Below, one piece after another: positions 12,317-24,200 of a DNA stretch of 64,000 bases (the first letter of the stretch is position 1; each line of letters begins with the position of its first letter). The position numbers were made by a program, and so were the translations under genes. The stretch comes from Sipunculus nudus. Taxonomy: Eukaryota > Annelida > Sipuncula > Golfingiida > Sipunculidae. Below the pieces are notes generated by a model, which searched no databases, had not been told where the DNA came from, and worked only from the letters and a program-made list of their open reading frames with translations. The stretch spans positions 34,922,019 to 34,986,018 of the forward strand of contig CM049306.1 of NCBI GenBank assembly GCA_026874595.1. The letters are read 5' to 3'.

Positions 12317-12440
12317 CTGATCACTGGCCTGCCAGAGTGCCTGAACATCTAAGTCTGAGGAACGCATTATAAGGCCCCATGAGGATGCAAATATTTTCGT
12401 CATTTTTGACAACGATTCATTGCTTACAGGTATCGTGTCA
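12317..12440 (+). repeat. dispersed repeat, copy 2 (partner at 2099-2220)
   Basis: Same-orientation match to 2099-2220, including AAGTCTGAGGAACGCATTAT and ATGCAAATATTTTCGTCATT. No coding potential. Confidence 0.8.
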
Positions 12441-14250
12441 CTTTAAATAAACCCGCTAGACCTTTTAATAAATTTCTTGTCTCTCCAATGACACCTATCA
12501 TGTGTGTGAAATATTCCTTAAAAACCCAATTTATTCGTATATTATTCTGCATGTATTAGAGATTTCTGCCTGCGGTCCGATCACAGGCGAGTGTGTCTTC
12601 CAAGGCATTAGGCATCTATTATTGGCTGATTATGAGGGTAGCCAAAACACTTGGTAGTGTTCACCTTCGTCACTAGAGAGCATCATTGTTTATAATCAAT
12701 AACATGTTGAAATGGCGGAGTCTTGCACATGTGAACAGAGAAGCAGTTCTCGTTGAATAAGATATAGTTCCTCGGTTTGAACAGTCAATTTATTGACGCT
12801 CATCTCGGTGTATGAGTGAAACAATTGTGTGTGTACTTCAAGCATCACTCCGAGCGGAAAATCCGCGAGAGCGCTGGACATTTCACGAAGAATGTTCTTA
12901 GATTTTTTAAAGAATTTTTAAGCATTAATTATTAAAAAACAAAAAACTTTTCTACAACTTTGAAAATTCTACCATATTACTATTAACATTGTTTCAACTG
13001 TTAAATTACCGATTTAATCAATTCCAGCATAATATTTTCTGAGCTATCATTGTACTCTCTCTGCTGATTTCATGCCAATTTGTTGCGAATTCTCAAATTG
13101 GATGCCAGGATGATATTATTAACTGTGAATAGTCATATTCACAAAACGTGTATAATTGAAACAATATTTATGAATTTTATAATAACTGAATATAAATTAT
13201 CGTTACATCTGTCACTGTGCAAATACCCCTATAACAATACTATTTTAAGATGATAATTTTGCAAATATTGATACAAAAATTACAACCTAAGATAAAATAT
13301 AAGGTTTAATACAAAAATCAATACTACCAATAAAGTTAAAATAGAGAAAAAAGTAAACAGTGTCAATCTAATATTATTGATTATAAATTTATAATTATAT
13401 TTAACATTTAATAATATTATGATAAAGATAAAATAATCCTTCTTCTTTTTCTTCTTCTTCAATATTATTATTATTTTTATTATTATTATAATTATTATCA
13501 TTATTATGAGTATAAACATAAGCTTGGAGAGAAGACTGGATACGCAGGGTTAATATTGGGTCTATTCGGCAAGAGCACGTTTAAGAATTAGCTCTATATA
13601 CGAAAGATTTAATCCTTTTACCAGAGGAAATAAATATGAGTTACATGGTATAAGTTTTCTGTCGATTTCAATGCTTATATGTTCAGCTATCAGTGCATGA
13701 ATAGCCATGAAAATCTGTCCAAAATATCTTTTGGTGTTCCGACTTTTGGACGCTAATTAAGTCAGTCTCTCTTACCCAGGATTCATTCAGTTTGCACTTA
13801 GCGGCTGCATGCCGCCGTTACTTCATGAGAGCACTTGTTACATGATGCTACAGCTCCATTAAAAATCTTGGACAAAATGCTTGGGTCCTCCTCCCATCCT
13901 ACTGATACTTAAAAGGCCATCAGTGAGGTTATCTGTTGATACAGACTTGATCAGCAGTGTGATAATGATCCCAGTAGGGAGCCATTAATCACTGCCGAAC
14001 TGCTTTCTTTTTTCTTTGGTTGCGTAGGGAAGGAAAGGGGTGGGGAGAAAAGCTTGTCAACTGGTCACACAGGGTCAGTGATGTTTATAACCAGATGATT
14101 TAACATAGATAGCTGGAGCAGTGACTGCTATATCTGGTTCATGTGTCTGCTACATATGCCTGTCTGGCTGCACTTTATTCTGACTTGGCACAGTTCGGTT
14201 ATTGTGTATGGCTAGGTATGACTGTTCCTCTCATTTAATATATATATATA
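12441..14250. other. unassigned AT-rich DNA with (ATT)n tract
   Basis: No gene recognised. 13441-13506 is a CTT/ATT-rich tract; the minus-strand Ile-rich frame over it (13280-13519) is a by-product of the low complexity. Confidence 0.5.
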
Positions 14251-14345
14251 CATGTACATGCATAATATGAAAGAAATCTGTCCATTAGTGATAACAGGTG
14301 GCGCCACCTGTTTCCGGTACATAGATATATATCAACTCAATATAT
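14251..14345 (+). repeat. isolated partial copy of the 331-bp repeat
   Basis: Matches the start of the repeat unit in the 14782-16010 array, including ATATGAAAGAAATCTGTCCA and the palindrome at 14293-14312, which is also found in the third array unit. It lies about 440 bp left of the bounded element. Confidence 0.8.
14293..14312. repeat. 20-bp perfect palindrome
   Basis: AACAGGTGGCGCCACCTGTT is its own reverse complement. The same palindrome recurs at 15556-15575; other units carry a broken version (AACAGGTGGCGCTATCAGTT). Confidence 0.95.
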
Positions 14346-14692
14346 CTTTGAAATCAAACACAATCACTATATTGTTTTTCCTATATTGTCTTTGTGACCT
14401 GATGGAGGTTTTGTGTTTGGAAAATTCACGGTATGCTTTCCTTTCACAAAACGTGCGTGGAAATTGTTAGACTGATGTAGTTGATGCCTATTATTGGGTA
14501 CTTAATCCAAAACCATCCAGAATTCAAATTTAATATATATTTTATATTTTTTGTTAAATGTACAAAAGCAATATCAATGTATACTTCACATAATTACATA
14601 AACTACACTAGTTAAGGTATGAAAATACAAATAGTCAGTAATTTATAATTTTAATTCATAACTAGATATTTCTTGGCACCGCAGGTGCCATA

Positions 14693-16193
14693 GTATCCCC
14701 AGACAATTAATCCCCCCCCCCCCCCCCACTTTAAGAATAGGCCCCCCATCTTCAGCAACAATTAATATCAGACCACACTCATAGAAAAAGGTCACTCTCA
14801 TAGAAAAGGTCATGACCCCAATTTCAATATACATCATCCCATAACCCATGTCTATGTATATGCATACTATGAAAGAAATCTGTCCATTAGTTTTTGACTT
14901 ATAATGCTCACAGTACTGTTAAGTGGCAATGATGGGGTATTAAACGGCACGAAAACAAGTAAAAGAATAACAGGTGGCGCTATCAGTTTCTGGTACATGA
15001 CAACACTATCCAAGATATTCGGTCAATTTGATTTTTTGACCAATCAATTCATCTTTTATTGAGATATATATTAATGATTTTGTGTGATTTTCAGCATATA
15101 TGGCAATATTCAAGGTCAAGGCCACTCTGATAGGAAATGTCATGACCCCAATTTAAATGAACATCATCCCATAACCCATATCTATGTATATGCATAATAT
15201 GAAAGAAATCTGTCCATTAGTTTTTGACTTATAATGCTCACAGTACTGTTAAGTGGCTATGATGGGGTATTAAACGGCACGAAAACAAGTAAAAGAATAA
15301 CAGGTGGCGCTATCAGTTTCTGGTACATGACAACACTATATAGAGGTAATCGGTCAATTTGATTTTTTGACCAATCAATTCATCTTTTATTGAGATATAT
15401 ATTAATGATTTTGTGTGATTTTCAGCATATATGGCAATATTCAAGGTCAAGGCCACTCTTATAGGAAAGGTCATGACCCCAATTTAAATATACATCATTC
15501 CATAACCCATGTCTATGTACATGCATAATATGAAAGAAATCTGTCCATTAGTGATAACAGGTGGCGCCACCTGTTTCCGGTACATGACAATACTATCCAA
15601 GATCTTCGATCAAGTTGATTTTTGGACTAATCCATGCATCCCTGATTGAGATATTAATGATTTTGTGTAATTTTCACCATATATGGCAATATTCAAGGTC
15701 AAGGCCACTCTAATAGGAAAGGTCATGACCCCAATTTAAATGAACATCATCCCATAACCCATATCTATGTATATGCATAATATAAAAGAAATCTGTCCAT
15801 TATTTTTTTACTTATAATGCTCACAGTACTGTCAATTAGCAATTTTGGGGGTATTAAACGGCACGAAAACAAGTAAAGAATAATAGGTGGCGCCACCAGT
15901 TTCTGGAACATGACAACCCTAGCCATGATCTTCCATCAACTTGATTTTGGGATCAATCCATGCAAGATTTCTTGAGATATTTAAGAATTTGTGTGATTTT
16001 CCCCAAAATTGAACCTATTCAATAGGCGTCGTCCTCTCACCCATATCTATACATATACCATATACATATACATATAAGTTTGGTAAAGATCCGTGAAAAA
16101 TTTTTTTTGAGTTATCGCGCCAACAAGATTTATATGCGGCGGCGGCGGGACCGGTATGAAAATATAGTATCCCCCGACTTTGTCTGGGGATAC
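14693..16193. mobile_element. element with inverted GTATCCCCAGAC ends and internal tandem repeats
   Basis: GTATCCCCAGAC at 14693-14704 and GTCTGGGGATAC at 16182-16193 are perfect 12-bp inverted ends. Inside are a 17-base C run (14712-14728), four tandem units and a right part with a GGCGGCGGCGGGA block. The right end also forms a local hairpin (TATCCCCCGAC/GTCTGGGGATA, 16168-16192). No transposase frame or clear target-site duplication is visible. The plan, conserved ends around a small tandem array, resembles non-autonomous elements with tandem-repeat cores described in bivalves (pearl elements), but the sequence was not matched to one. Confidence 0.6.
14782..16010 (+). repeat. tandem array of ~331-bp units (four copies)
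   Basis: Units start at about 14782, 15114, 15445 and 15697. Each has GGTCATGACCCCAATTTAAA, CATAACCCA, GAAAGAAATCTGTCCATTA and a GGTGGCGC block. Full units are ~331 bp. The third is 252 bp because it lacks the TTTTTGACTTATAATGCTCA...AACAAG segment, and it alone carries the perfect 20-bp palindrome. Confidence 0.92.
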
Positions 16194-16461
16194 AATTAAA
16201 GCTGCTAGAACTTGCACTTGTAGTAACACAAATGGTGATCATAAGAAAACAACTCCCATCGGGATAGTTTCACTGACCTGGTGTGTCTGATGACTATAGC
16301 AAGCGTAGTTTGTTTTTGTTGGTTCATAATCTAGCTCAGGTATTACAACATTATTTTTCAGGGGGAGGTCTCCTCTTTATCATTAAGAGTAGGGGGGTAT
16401 TTTAAAGGGGGGGGGCGGCTTTCGTCCACATGGACATTGGTCTGTACCAAATAAATAAATA

Positions 16462-16465
<4 letters not shown>

Positions 16466-16505
<40 letters not shown>
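16466..16505. repeat. (TA)n microsatellite
   Basis: About 40 bp of TA repeats directly bordering the left end of the giant minisatellite. Confidence 0.97.
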
Positions 16506-16508
<3 letters not shown>

Positions 16509-17818
16509 ATATGTGATGTGTTTAATCTGTATTGATGGCGTACAAGTGAAATATCTACTGTGTATTGCTGGCGTCATGTGATGTATCTACTCTGTATTGA
16601 TGGCGTTCATGTGAAGTATCTACTCTGTATTGATGGCGTTCATGTGAAGTATCTACTCTGTATTGATGGCGTTCATGTGAAGTATCTACTCTGTATTGAT
16701 GGCGTTCATGTGAAGTATCTACTCTGTATTGATGGCGTACATGTGATGTATCTATTCCGTATTGATGGCATACATATGATGTATATACTCTGTTTTGATG
16801 GCGTACATGTGATGTATCTACTCTGTATTGATGGCGTTCATGTGAAGTCTCTACTCTGTATTGATGGCGTTCATGTGAAGTATCTACTCTGTATTGATGG
16901 CGTACATGTGATGTATCTACTCTGTATTGATGGCATACATATGATGTATCTACTCTGTTTTGATGGCGTACAAGTGATGTATCTACTCTGTATTGATGGC
17001 GTTCATGTGAAGTCTCTACTCTGTATTGATGGCGTTCATGTGAAGTATCTACTCTGTATTGATGGCGTACAAGTGATGTATATACTCTGCTATTGATGGC
17101 GTACATATGATGTATCTACTCTGTTTTGATGGCGTACAAGTGATGTATCTGCTCTGTTTTGATGGCGTACAAGTGATGTATCTACTCTGTATTGATGGCG
17201 TTCATGTGAAGTCTCTACTCTGTATTGATGGCGTTCATGTGAAGTATCTACTCTGTATTGATGGCATACATATGATGTATATACTCTGTTTTGATGGCGT
17301 ACATGTGATGTATCTACTCTGTATTGATGGCGTTCATGTGAAGTCTCTACTCTGTATTGATGGCGTACAAGTGATGTATATACTCTGTATTGATGGCGTA
17401 CATGTGATGTATCTACTCTGTATTGATGGCGTACATATGATGTATCTGCTCTGTATTGATGGCGTACATATATGATGTATCTACTCTGTATTGATGACAT
17501 ACATATGATGTATCTACTCTGTTTTGATGGCGTACAAGTGATGTATCTGCTCTGTTTTGATGGCGTACAAGTGATGTATCTACTCTGTATTGTTGGCGTA
17601 CAAGTGATGTATATACTCTGTATTGATGGCGTTCATGTGATGTATCTACTCTGTATTGATGGCGTACATGTGATGTATCTACTCCGTATTGATGGCGTAC
17701 AAGTGATGTATCTGCTCTGTTTTGATGGCGTACAAGTGATGTATCTACTCTGTATTGATGGCGTACAAGTGATGTATCTGCTCTGTTTTGATGGCGTACA
17801 AGTGATGTATCTACTCTG

Positions 17819-18440
17819 CTATTGATGGCGTACAAGTTGTGTATCTACTCTGTATTGTTGGCGTACAAGTGATGTATCTACTCTGTATTGATGGCGTTCA
17901 TGTGATGTATCTACTCTGTATTGATGGCGTACATGTGATGTATCTACTCCGTATTGATGGCGTACAAGTGATGTATCTGCTCTGTTTTGATGGCGTACAA
18001 GTGATGTATCTACTCTGCTATTGATGGCGTACAAGTTGTGTATCTACTCTGTATTGTTGGCGTACAAGTGATGTATCTACTCTGTATTGATGGCGTTCAT
18101 GTGATGTATCTACTCTGTATTGATGGCGTACAAGTGATGTATCTGCTCCGTATTGATGGCGTACAAGTGATGTATCTGCTCTGTATTGATGGCGTACAAG
18201 TGATGTGTCTGCTCTGTTTTGATGGCGTACAAGTGATGTATCTACTCTGCTATTGATGGCGTACAAGTTGTGTATCTACTCTGTATTGTTGGCGTACAAG
18301 TGATGTATCTACTCTGTATTGATGGCGTTCATGTGATGTATCTACTCTGTATTGATGGCGTTCATGTGATGTATCTACTCTGTATTGATGGCGTACATAT
18401 GATGTATATACTCTGTATTGATGGCGTACAAGTGATGTAT
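17819..18440 (+). repeat. higher-order repeat, 199-bp period (199/232 bp)
   Basis: Three consecutive blocks start with the diagnostic variant CTATTGATGGCGTACAAGTT at 17819, 18018 and 18250. The first is 199 bp (five 33-bp units plus one 34-bp unit). The second has one extra unit (232 bp). Inside, the GTATTGTTGG and CTCCGTATTG variants recur in the same order. Confidence 0.9.
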
Positions 18441-18759
18441 CTACTCTGTTTTGATGGCGTTCATGTGAAGTATCTACTCTGTATTGATGGCGTTCATTTG
18501 ATTTATATACTCTGTATTGATGGCTTTCATGTGATGTATCTACTCTTTATTGATGGCATACATATGATGTAACTACTCTGTTTTGATGGCGTACAAGTGA
18601 TGTATCTACTCTGTTTTGATGGCGTTCATTTGATTTATATTCTCTGTATTGATGGCGTTCATGTGATGTGTCTACTCTGTATTGATGGCGTTCATGTGAT
18701 GTATCTACTCTGTATTGATGGCATACATATGATGTAACTACTCTGTTTTGATGGCGTAC

Positions 18760-19990
18760 AAGTGAAGTATCTACTCTGAATTGATGGCGTTCATTTGATT
18801 TATATACTCTGTATTGATTGCGTTCATGTGATGTATCTACTCTGTATTGATGGCGTACAAGTGATGTATCTAGTCTGTTTTGATGGCGTTCATGTGAAGT
18901 ATCTACTCTGTATTGATGGCGTTCATTTGATTTATATACTCTCTATTGATGGCGTTCATGTGAAGTATCTACTCTGTATTGATGGTGTACATTGGATTTA
19001 TATACTCTGTTTTGATGGCGTACATGTGATGTATCTACTCTGTATTGATGACATACATACGATGTATCTACTCTGTTTTGATGGCGTTCATGTGAAGTAT
19101 CTACTCTGTATTGATGGCGTTCATGTGAAGTATCTACTCTGTATTGATGGCGTACATGTGATGTATCTACTCTGTATTGATGGCGTACATGTGATGTTTC
19201 TACTCCGTATTGATGGCATACATATGATGTATCTACTCTGTTTTGATGGCGTACATGTGATGTATCTACTCTGTATTGATGGCGTTCATGTGAAGTCTCT
19301 ACTCTGTATTGATGGCGTTCATGTGAAGTATCTACTCTGTATTGATGGCGTACATGTGATGTATCTACTCTGTATTGATGACATACATACGATGTATCTA
19401 CTCTGTTTTGATGGCGTACAAGTGAAGTATCTACTCTGAATTGATGGCGTTCATTTGATTTATATACTCTGTATTGATTGCGTTCATGTGATGTATCTAC
19501 TCTGTATTGATGGCGTTCATGTGAAGTCTCTACTCTGTATTGATGGCGTTCATGTGAAGTATCTACTCTGTATTGATGGCGTACATGTGATGTATCTACT
19601 CTGTATTGATGACATACATACGATGTATCTACTCTGTTTTGATGGCGTACAAGTGAAGTATCTACTCTGAATTGATGGCGTTCATTTGATTTATATACTC
19701 TGTATTGATTGCGTTCATGTGATGTATCTACTCTGTATTGATGGCGTTCATATGATGTATATACTCTGTATTGATGGCGTACAAGTGATGTATCTAGTCT
19801 GTTTTGATGGCGTTCATGTGAAGTATCTACTCTGTATTGATGGCGTTCATTTGATTTATATACTCTCTATTGATGGCGTTCATGTGAAGTATCTACTCTG
19901 TATTGATGGTGTACATTGGATTTATATACTCTGTTTTGATGGCGTACATGTGATGTATCTACTCTGTATTGATGACATACATATGATGTA
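18760..19990 (+). repeat. nested higher-order repeats, 231 bp and ~924 bp
   Basis: Rare variants GACATACATACGATG, CTGAATTGATGG and TGATTGCGTTCATG recur exactly 231 bp (7 units) apart (for example 19380 and 19611), giving two copies across about 19278-19739. Another ordered series (TAGTCTG, CTCTCTATTG, GGTGTACATTGG) near 18866-18990 recurs near 19795-19915, about 924 bp (28 units) later. The 231-bp duplication therefore lies inside a larger one. Confidence 0.85.
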
Positions 19991-21250
19991 TCTACTCTGT
20001 TTTGATGGCGTTCATGTGAAGTATCTACTCTGTATTGATGGCGTTCATGTGAAGTATCTACTCTGTATTGATGGCGTACATTTGATTTATATACTCTGTA
20101 TTGATGGCGTTCATGTGAAGTATCTACTCTGTATTGCTGGCGTACATGTGAAGTATCTACTCTGTATTGATGGCGTACAAGTGATGTATCTACTCTGTAT
20201 TGATGGCGTTCATGTGATGTATCTACTCTGTATTGATGGCATACATATGATGTAACTACTCTGTTTTGATGGCGTACAAGTGATGTATCTACTCTGTATT
20301 GATGGCGTTCATTTGATTTATATACTCTGTATTGATGGCGTTCATGTGATGTATCTACTCTGTATTGATGACATACATATGATGTAACTACTCTGTTTTG
20401 ATGGCGTACATGTGATGTATCTACTCTGTATTGATGGCGTTCATTTGATTTATATACTCTGTATTGATGGCGGACAAGTGATGTATCTTCTCTGTATTTA
20501 TGGCGTACAAGTGATGTATCCACTCTGTATTGATGGCTTACAAGTGATGTATCTGCTCTGTATTTATGGCGTACAAGTGATGTATCTGCTCTGTATTGAT
20601 GGCGTACAAGTGATGTATCTGCTCTGTATTGATGGCGTACAAGTGATGTATCTGCTCTGTATTGATGGCGTACAAGTGATGTATCTGCTCTGTATTGATG
20701 GCTTACAAGTGATGTATCTGCTCTGTATTGATGGCGTACAAGTGATGTATCTGCTCTGTATTGATGGCGTACAAGTGATGTATATACTCTGCTATTGATG
20801 GCGTACATATGATGTATCTACTCTGTTTTGATGGCGTACAAGTGATGTGTCTGCTCTGTATTGATGGCGTACAAGTGATGTATATACTCTGCTATTGATG
20901 GCGTACATATGATGTATCTACTCTGTATTGATGGCGTACATGTGATGTATCTGCTCTGTATTGATGGCATACATATGATGTATCTGCTCTGTATTGATGG
21001 CGTACAAGTGATGTATCTGCTCTCTATTGCTGGCGTACATATGATGTATCTGCTCTGTATTGATGGCGTACAAGTGATGTATCTACTCTGTATTGATGGC
21101 GTACAAGTGATGTGTCTGCTCTGTATTGATGGCGTACAAGTGATGTATATACTCTGCTATTGATGGCGTACATATGATGTATCTGCTCTGTATTGATGGC
21201 GTACAAGTGATGTGTCTGCTCTGTATTGATGGCGTACAAGTGATGTATAT

Positions 21251-24200
21251 ACTCTGCTATTGATGGCGTACATATGATGTATCTGCTCTGTATTGATGGC
21301 GTACAAGTGATGTATCTGCTCTCTATTGCTGGCGTACATATGATGTATCTGCTCTGTATTGATGGCATACATATGATGTATCTGCTCTGTATTGATGGCG
21401 TACAAGTGATGTATCTGCTCTCTATTGCTGGCGTACAGGTGATGTATCTGCTCTGTATTGATGGCGTACAAGTGATGTATCTACTCTGCTATTGATGGCG
21501 TACATATGATGTATCTGCTCTGTATTGATGGCGTACAAGTGATGTATCTACTCTGCTATTGATGGCGTACAAGTGATGTATCTGCTCTGTATTGAAGGCG
21601 TACAAGTGATGTATCTGCTCTGTATTGATGGCGTACAAGTGATGTATCTGCTCTGTATTGATGGCGTACAGGTGATGTATCTGCTCTGTATTGATGGCGT
21701 ACAAGTGATGTATCTACTCTGCTATTGATGGCGTACATATGATGTATCTGCTCTGTATTGCTGGCGTACAAGTGATGTATCTGCTCTGTATTGATGGCGT
21801 ACAAGTGATGTATCTGCTCTGTATTGATGGCGTACAAGTGATGTATCTGCTCTGTATTGATGGCGTACAAGTGATGTATCTACTCTGTATTGATGGCGTA
21901 CAAGTGATGTGTCTGCTCTGTATTGATGGCGTACAAGTGATGTATATACTCTGCTATTGATGGCGTACATATGATGTATCTGCTCTGTATTGATGGCGTA
22001 CAAGTGATGTGTCTGCTCTGTATTGATGGCGTACAAGTGATGTATATACTCTGCTATTGATGGCGTACATATGATGCATCTGCTCTGTATTGATGGCGTA
22101 CAAGTGATGTATCTACTCTGTATTGATGGCGTACAAGTGATGTATATACTCTGCTATTGATGGCGTACATATGATGTATCTGCTCCGTATTGATGGCGTT
22201 CATGTGATGTATCTGCTCTGTATTGATGGCGTACAAGTGATGTGTCTGCTCTGTATTGATGGCGTACAAGTGATGTATATACTCTGCTATTGATGGCGTA
22301 CATATGATGTATCTGCTCTGTATTGATGGCGTACAAGTGATGTATCTGCTCTGTATTGATGGCGTACAAGTGATGTATCTACTCTGCTATTGATGGCGTA
22401 CAAGTGATGTATATACTCTGCTATTGATGGCGTACATATGATGTATCTGCTCTGTATTGATGGCGTACAAGTGATGTGTCTGCTCTGTATTGATGGCGTA
22501 CAAGTGATGTATATACTCTGCTATTGATGGCGTACATATGATGCATCTGCTCTGTATTGATGGCGTACAAGTGATGTATCTGCTCTGTATTGATGGCGTG
22601 CAAGTGATGTATCTACTCTGCTATTGATGGCGTTCATGTGATGTATCTGCTCTGTATTGCTGGCGTACATGTGATGTATCTGCTCTGTATTGATGGCGTA
22701 CAAGTGATGTATCTACTCTGTATTGATGGCGTACAAGTGATGTATATACTCTGCTATTGATGGCGTACATATGATGTATCTGCTCCGTATTGATGGCGTT
22801 CATGTGATGTATCTGCTCTGTATTGATGGCGTACAAGTGATGTGTCTGCTCTGTATTGATGGCGTACAAGTGATGTATATACTCTGCTATTGATGGCGTA
22901 CATATGATGTATCTGCTCTGTATTGATGGCGTACAAGTGATGTATCTGCTCTGTATTGATGGCGTACAAGTGATGTATCTGCTCTGTATTGATGGCGTAC
23001 AAGTGATGTATATACTCTGCTATTGATTGCGTACATATGATGTATCTGCTCTGTATTGATGGCGTACAAGTGATGTATCGGCTCTGTATTGATGGCGTAC
23101 AAGTGATGTATCTACTCTGCTATTGATGGCGTTCATGTGATGTATCTGCTCTGTATTGATGGCGTACAAGTGATGTATCTACTCTGTATTGATGGCGTAC
23201 AAGTGATGTATCTGCTCTGTATTGATGGCGTACAAGTGATGTATCTACTCTGCTATTGATGGCGTTCATGTGATGTATCTGCTCTGTATTGATGGCGTAC
23301 AAGTGATGTATCTACTCTGTATTGATGGCGTACAAGTGATGTATTGCTCTGTATTGATGGCGTACAAGTGATGTATCTACTCTGCTATTGATGGCGTTCA
23401 TGTGATGTATCTACTCTGCTATTGATGGCGTACAAGTGATGTATCTACTCTGCTATTGATGGCGTACATATGATGTATCTGCTCTGTATTGATGGCGTAC
23501 AAGTGATGTATCTGCTCTCTATTGCTGGCGTACATATGATGTATCTGCTCTGTATTGATGGCATACATATGATGTATCTGCTCTGTATTGATGGCGTACA
23601 AGTGATGTATCTGCTCTCTATTGCTGGCGTACAGGTGATGTATCTGCTCTGTATTGATGGCGTACAAGTGATGTATCTACTCTGCTATTGATGGCGTACA
23701 TATGATGTATCTGCTCTGTATTGATGGCGTACAAGTGATGTATCTACTCTGCTATTGATGGCGTACAAGTGATGTATCTGCTCTGTATTGAAGGCGTACA
23801 AGTGATGTATCTGCTCTGTATTGATGGCGTACAAGTGATGTATCTGCTCTGTATTGATGGCGTACAGGTGATGTATCTGCTCTGTATTGATGGCGTACAA
23901 GTGATGTATCTACTCTGCTATTGATGGCGTACATATGATGTATCTGCTCTGTATTGCTGGCGTACAAGTGATGTATCTGCTCTGTATTGATGGCGTACAA
24001 GTGATGTATCTGCTCTGTATTGATGGCGTACAAGTGATGTATCTGCTCTGTATTGATGGCGTACAAGTGATGTATCTACTCTGTATTGATGGCGTACAAG
24101 TGATGTGTCTGCTCTGTATTGATGGCGTACAAGTGATGTATATACTCTGCTATTGATGGCGTACATATGATGTATCTGCTCTGTATTGATGGCGTACAAG

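Noticed and set aside
13280-13519. 79-codon Ile/Lys-rich minus-strand frame
   Set aside because: It translates an (ATT)n/CTT-rich low-complexity tract.
16555-19439. Plus- and minus-strand frames of 120-214 codons in the left half of the array
   Set aside because: Same reason; frames terminate at 34-bp units and no single frame is maintained.
19867-20808. 313-codon minus-strand open frame
   Set aside because: It lies wholly in the 33-bp minisatellite; the stop-free run follows from a unit length divisible by three and the peptide is an 11-residue echo of the DNA repeat.
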